Shown piece by piece: positions 25,598 to 28,393 of a stretch of DNA of 28,393 bases. Source of the DNA: Mitosporidium daphniae (taxonomy: Eukaryota; Microsporidia); contig NW_013546179.1 of assembly GCF_000760515.2 (NCBI RefSeq), positions 1-28,393 of the forward strand. The letters are read 5' to 3'. The notes beneath the pieces are model-generated. The model worked only from the letters and a program-made list of their open reading frames with translations, was not told where the DNA came from and searched no databases. Each line of letters begins with the position of its first letter. The stretch's first letter is position 1. Made by a program: the position numbers and the translations under genes.

Positions 25598-26837
25598 TTA
25601 CTGCAAAACTTTTGAGAATACAGCGGCAATGGTCTTCACATTGGAGGTGGTGACACCGGCCATGCTCATTCTTCCATCCGACGTCATGTAGATATGGAAT
25701 TCGGTCAAAAGGCGATGACACTGCTCTGGCGTGAGGCCGGTATAGCAGAACATTCCGATTTGGTCAGTAATGTGCTTCCAGGTTCTGCTGGGGGCCAGTT
25801 TTTCAAGCTCTTCACGAAGGGATGTGCGCATAGCGATGATCCTGGCGGTCATTTCTTTCAATTCGGCCTGCCACGATCTTTTCAATTCCTCATTTCCAAG
25901 CACCAGCGACACCAGTCGAGCGCCATGGATTGGCGGAGAGGAATAGATTTTTCTTATTATTAGCTTTAGCTGCGAGACAACAGCTTCCTTTTGGGGTTTT
26001 CCTGAACACCACACAGATAGAGTGCCAACTCTTTCGCCATACATGCCCATGTTCTTGGCATAGCTTTGGGCAACAAGAATCGGACCGGGGGGATCCGTGA
26101 TGAAATGGCGAATTGCAAAGATATCCTTTTCCAAGTCGCCTGTTGCAAATCCTTGATAAGCCAAATCAAAAAACGAGATATGGGCCTTTTGTTTGATAAC
26201 CTCATGAATTAGCCTCCACTGCAGTGGGGATGGGTCCAGTCCCGTTGGGTTATGTCCACAGGCATGCAGCACAACGATGCTGCCAGAAGGGGCGTCCTGA
26301 AGAGCCTTGAGCATGCCCTGCTCGTCTAGCGTGTGAGTGCGCCTGTCGTAATAGGGATACTGTTCAGTTTGGAACTCGAAATTAGTAAAGATGCTTTTGT
26401 GGTTGCTCCAAGACGGATCGGAGATCAGAACTTTTCGTGTTTCTCCGGGCAAAAATTTGGAAAGAAACGAGGCTCCCAAATTCAATGCACCCGTGCCAGA
26501 GATTGACTGGACGATTGCGACCTAAAATGATAAGTCATTTGCATACATTTTGCGTGCAGACATTTTCTCCATAAATCAGCTTTTTTGAGAGCTCGCAAAA
26601 CTCGTCCACCCCACCCATCGGTGCATATTCCTTGAAGGGATATTTTTTGGGGAGAAGCTCCTTTTCGGCCTTTTTGACACAGTCCAAAACAACAGGCGAT
26701 GATTCATCATTTCTATAGGCGCCGATGCTGAGGTTTATTTTTTTTGGATCCGTGTCCCGTTTGTATGCTTCATTGAGCTCCAAGATGGGATCGCATTCGC
26801 CCATCTCAATGTGGCGCCAAGGAGAATCCCAGTCCAT
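25598..26837 (-). CDS. Aspartate aminotransferase (two exons)
   Basis: Exons 26837-26547 and 26521-25598 encode 404 residues, normal for the family; the 25-nt intron 26522-26546 (GTATGC...TTTTAG) joins GENVCTQN to VAIVQSISGTGAL. PLP-site residues are clear: SGTG near 105-108, HNPTG with Asn188, FFDLAYQG with Asp216 and Tyr219, SYAKN with the Schiff-base Lys253, and the substrate arginine in SDGRMSMAG. It interconverts aspartate/2-oxoglutarate and oxaloacetate/glutamate. WRHIEMGxxDPIL at the start and overall wording resemble the mitochondrial (GOT2) branch, yet the first ATG leaves no presequence, since the family fold begins within ten residues. Either it is cytosolic or an upstream exon was missed; the 226 nt before it show no obvious one. 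Confidence 0.96.
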
Positions 26838-27063
26838 TTTTAAAATAAACTCCCAATCCGTAAAATTTTACTTGCAATTTTGGCGACATCAATGCTGCTC
26901 ATGTGTCAGGGCGGTACAACGGAAACAATACCTTAGTTTTATAATAAATTGCCGGAAAAGGTCGAAATCCACTCGGTGCTTGCAGGATCAACCGGATACA
27001 AAACGAAGGAAACGCGTGAGTTTCAAAATATTCACATCCGGATCGATAGTGACAAGTTTGAGT

Positions 27064-28197
27064 TCAGCTACCCAGCCCGGAATTTTTCTTTCTAAAGGTG
27101 ACCTTTATCGCCTGGTCGTATATATCTTCCACTTTAGAGGAGCTCAAATTCGAGGTGTTTTTCCCAATAGAGGATCCAGGAGACCAGCCCAGCTTCCTCA
27201 GCAGGACGTTTCCAACGTTAGACTCGGAAATGGGAGGTGCAGACTCGCCCACAATTTGGCCTGGGCGCAGCCTGGCTTTTGAGGCTTGGGTTTCAAAAGG
27301 CCCGGGCGTTTTTTTTGCTCCTCTTTTTTTCTTGTCAAAATCGACAGCTCCACCAAATAAGCTGTCTCTTTGAAGTTGAATAATATCCGAAAATAGCGAC
27401 GAAATGGCCAATGCTGTGCGTTTCGGAATTGAGGCGTAATTCAGCGGTGTTTTCTCGGTTTTCATAAACACCAATGTCCTAGCAGACTTTGGTCCGTGGC
27501 TTTTGGATTTGCATTGCAAATGGTGAGCGATCTTGTGAAGTTTTTCCCTGGCAGCATTATCAAAAGACGAGGGAAATTCAAATTCACGCGAATTTCTTGC
27601 AAGCCACGAACACAAAATGTCATCTTTGATTTTGTTGATTTGGCTAATCTTTAGGCCGATCGAGCGATTGCAATTGGCTGATTTTGAATTTCCCGATTTT
27701 CTCGGCCTTAACTGAGAAAGGGCAGAGGGATCAAAAATGGTCCCCGACTTTTCAAACCCCGGCATATCATACTGGAGAAACCGGTCTATCTCATCAGACT
27801 CATCACTAGAGTAAGGGGACTCGTACTCGATGGGAAAACCCCCGGGATCATGTTCCTCAGAATCTTGGCCAAAAATAGGCCCAGAAGCAAATATCTGTTG
27901 TAGCGACATATGCTCCACGCAACTGGCCAGAAAGTCATCTGCAGATGTCGAATCATCACAATTCGGTTGTGAATCAACATCGATACCGTATACGTTGGAT
28001 ATGTAATCTTTGATGGCCTCCTTGTCAAAAAACGGATGGTCCGCTTCATTGTCGCTATTGCTGCTGTATGCAAAGGAATTGAGAAAATGAAAATCCGCAT
28101 CAATGCTACTTATATCCACCGCGTTCTTATTGTCTTTCTGCACAGACCGAGGATTCTTGCGCCGTTGCCTTTTCATTTCAGAAGAGGAGGGTGCCAT
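27064..28197 (-). CDS. SQS1: R3H and G-patch protein of Sqs1/Pfa1 type
   Basis: A 377-residue single-exon protein. Residues 1-25 are basic (nuclear localisation); 26-165 are acidic and low-complexity. An R3H domain spans about 188-247 with the RxxxH signature at R217/H221. A G-patch covers about 324-377: VGNVLLRKLGWSPGSSIGKN and the closing IKVTFRKKNSGLGS. This order (acidic region, R3H, C-terminal G-patch) matches yeast Sqs1/Pfa1, which activates the DEAH helicase Prp43 in spliceosome disassembly and ribosome maturation. The G-patch tryptophan and glycines are intact. Human R3H/G-patch proteins (NKRF class) are alternatives but longer. The start codon lies 20 bp after the stop of another minus-strand gene. 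Confidence 0.85.
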   Translation of the reverse strand: MAPSSSEMKRQRRKNPRSVQKDNKNAVDISSIDADFHFLNSFAYSSNSDNEADHPFFDKEAIKDYISNVYGIDVDSQPNCDDSTSADDFLASCVEHMSLQQIFASGPIFGQDSEEHDPGGFPIEYESPYSSDESDEIDRFLQYDMPGFEKSGTIFDPSALSQLRPRKSGNSKSANCNRSIGLKISQINKIKDDILCSWLARNSREFEFPSSFDNAAREKLHKIAHHLQCKSKSHGPKSARTLVFMKTEKTPLNYASIPKRTALAISSLFSDIIQLQRDSLFGGAVDFDKKKRGAKKTPGPFETQASKARLRPGQIVGESAPPISESNVGNVLLRKLGWSPGSSIGKNTSNLSSSKVEDIYDQAIKVTFRKKNSGLGS

Positions 28198-28217
28198 TTG
28201 TTGGTCAAATATTAAAA

Positions 28218-28393
28218 TTAGCCCCTTTTAAACTTTATTACATTTTCAATAAACTCGACCATATCTTCGTCTGCCCTATTAGAATCGAGCTGTATGGTAC
28301 CTTTGCAAAGCAATGGAGCGGGCCCATTTTTAGGGAGCTCTTGCGCTCCAATGTTTTGCTGTGTTTGGAGGAATAGGTGGCGGGTAGCTTTAT
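28218..28393 (-). CDS. C-terminal fragment of an unidentified protein (cut by window edge)
   Basis: A minus-strand frame is open from the window edge (first full codon at 28391) to a TAA at 28218-28220, giving 57 residues. The sequence is well mixed and ends in an acidic-hydrophobic helix, ADEDMVEFIENVIKFKRG, typical of a real C-terminus. The tight 20-bp spacing to the next gene fits the local pattern. A 25-nt GT...TAG stretch in the middle (about 28281-28305) could be an intron, but removing it gives a less protein-like tail. The family is not recognisable. Confidence 0.45.
   Translation of the reverse strand, partial: KATRHLFLQTQQNIGAQELPKNGPAPLLCKGTIQLDSNRADEDMVEFIENVIKFKRG

Noticed and set aside
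28281-28305. A 25-nt GT...TAG stretch in the right-end partial gene as an intron
   Set aside because: Removing it shifts the frame to a shorter tail ending in LLKM; the unspliced frame gives a more typical acidic helix up to the stop. Not settled without RNA data.
1-28393. CRISPR arrays, insertion sequences, prokaryotic operons or defence systems
   Set aside because: The window is eukaryotic (spliceosomal introns, Prp5, SRP68, SAP18); no spaced repeats, transposase or terminal repeats of a mobile element were seen.

Overview
This is a gene-dense nuclear fragment of a small eukaryotic genome, most likely from a fungal-side lineage near the base of Microsporidia (Rozellomycota such as Mitosporidium or Paramicrosporidium). 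I infer this from four things. Intergenic gaps are often 13-90 nt. The spliceosomal introns inferred here are only 25-34 nt and almost all end in TAG. Protein lengths are typical of free-living fungi rather than shrunken. Genes for a genuine mitochondrion are present (an ADCK1/Mcp2-type ABC1 kinase and a Dss1-type RNB exoribonuclease with a basic N-terminus). The species itself cannot be proven from the window.

Layout, left to right. 1-504: the contig edge carries a perfect 152-bp inverted repeat, probably a fold-back artefact. 182-3051: a multi-pass membrane protein convergent with the ABC1 kinase. 3223-5781: a seven-exon Prp5/DDX46 splicing helicase. 5871-8600: the most unusual gene, a secretory protein fusing a GT61 (EOGT-like) glycosyltransferase to a protein O-fucosyltransferase domain. 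8680-9192: RNase MRP subunit Rmp1. 9230-11128: a KH protein with an in-frame minisatellite. 11237-13784: a tight minus-strand trio of LENG1-like protein, LSm1 and an LRR protein. 13844-16930: Dss1-like RNB exoribonuclease. 17040-17925: a cyclin K/T/Ctk2-type cyclin. 18135-19123: an unrecognised protein. 19184-20986: SRP68. 20987-21618: the longest gene-free stretch, ending in a heat-shock element plus TATA box that drives Sti1/Hop (21619-23397). 23398-24356: a gene-poor stretch, a small hypothetical gene and tRNA-Thr(AGU). 24357-24906: Cia2/MIP18, starting 15 nt after the tRNA. 25011-26837: SAP18 and aspartate aminotransferase. 27064-28197: an R3H/G-patch protein of Sqs1 type. 28218-28393: the C-terminus of a further minus-strand gene.

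RNA metabolism dominates: splicing (Prp5, Sqs1/Prp43 activation, SAP18 in ASAP/PSAP, LENG1-like), decay (LSm1, Dss1), RNase MRP, SRP assembly and a transcriptional cyclin. I see no operon logic; the packing looks like simple genome compaction. All exon joins were derived by hand from reading frame, splice dinucleotides and family alignment remembered from known proteins; none has transcript support here.
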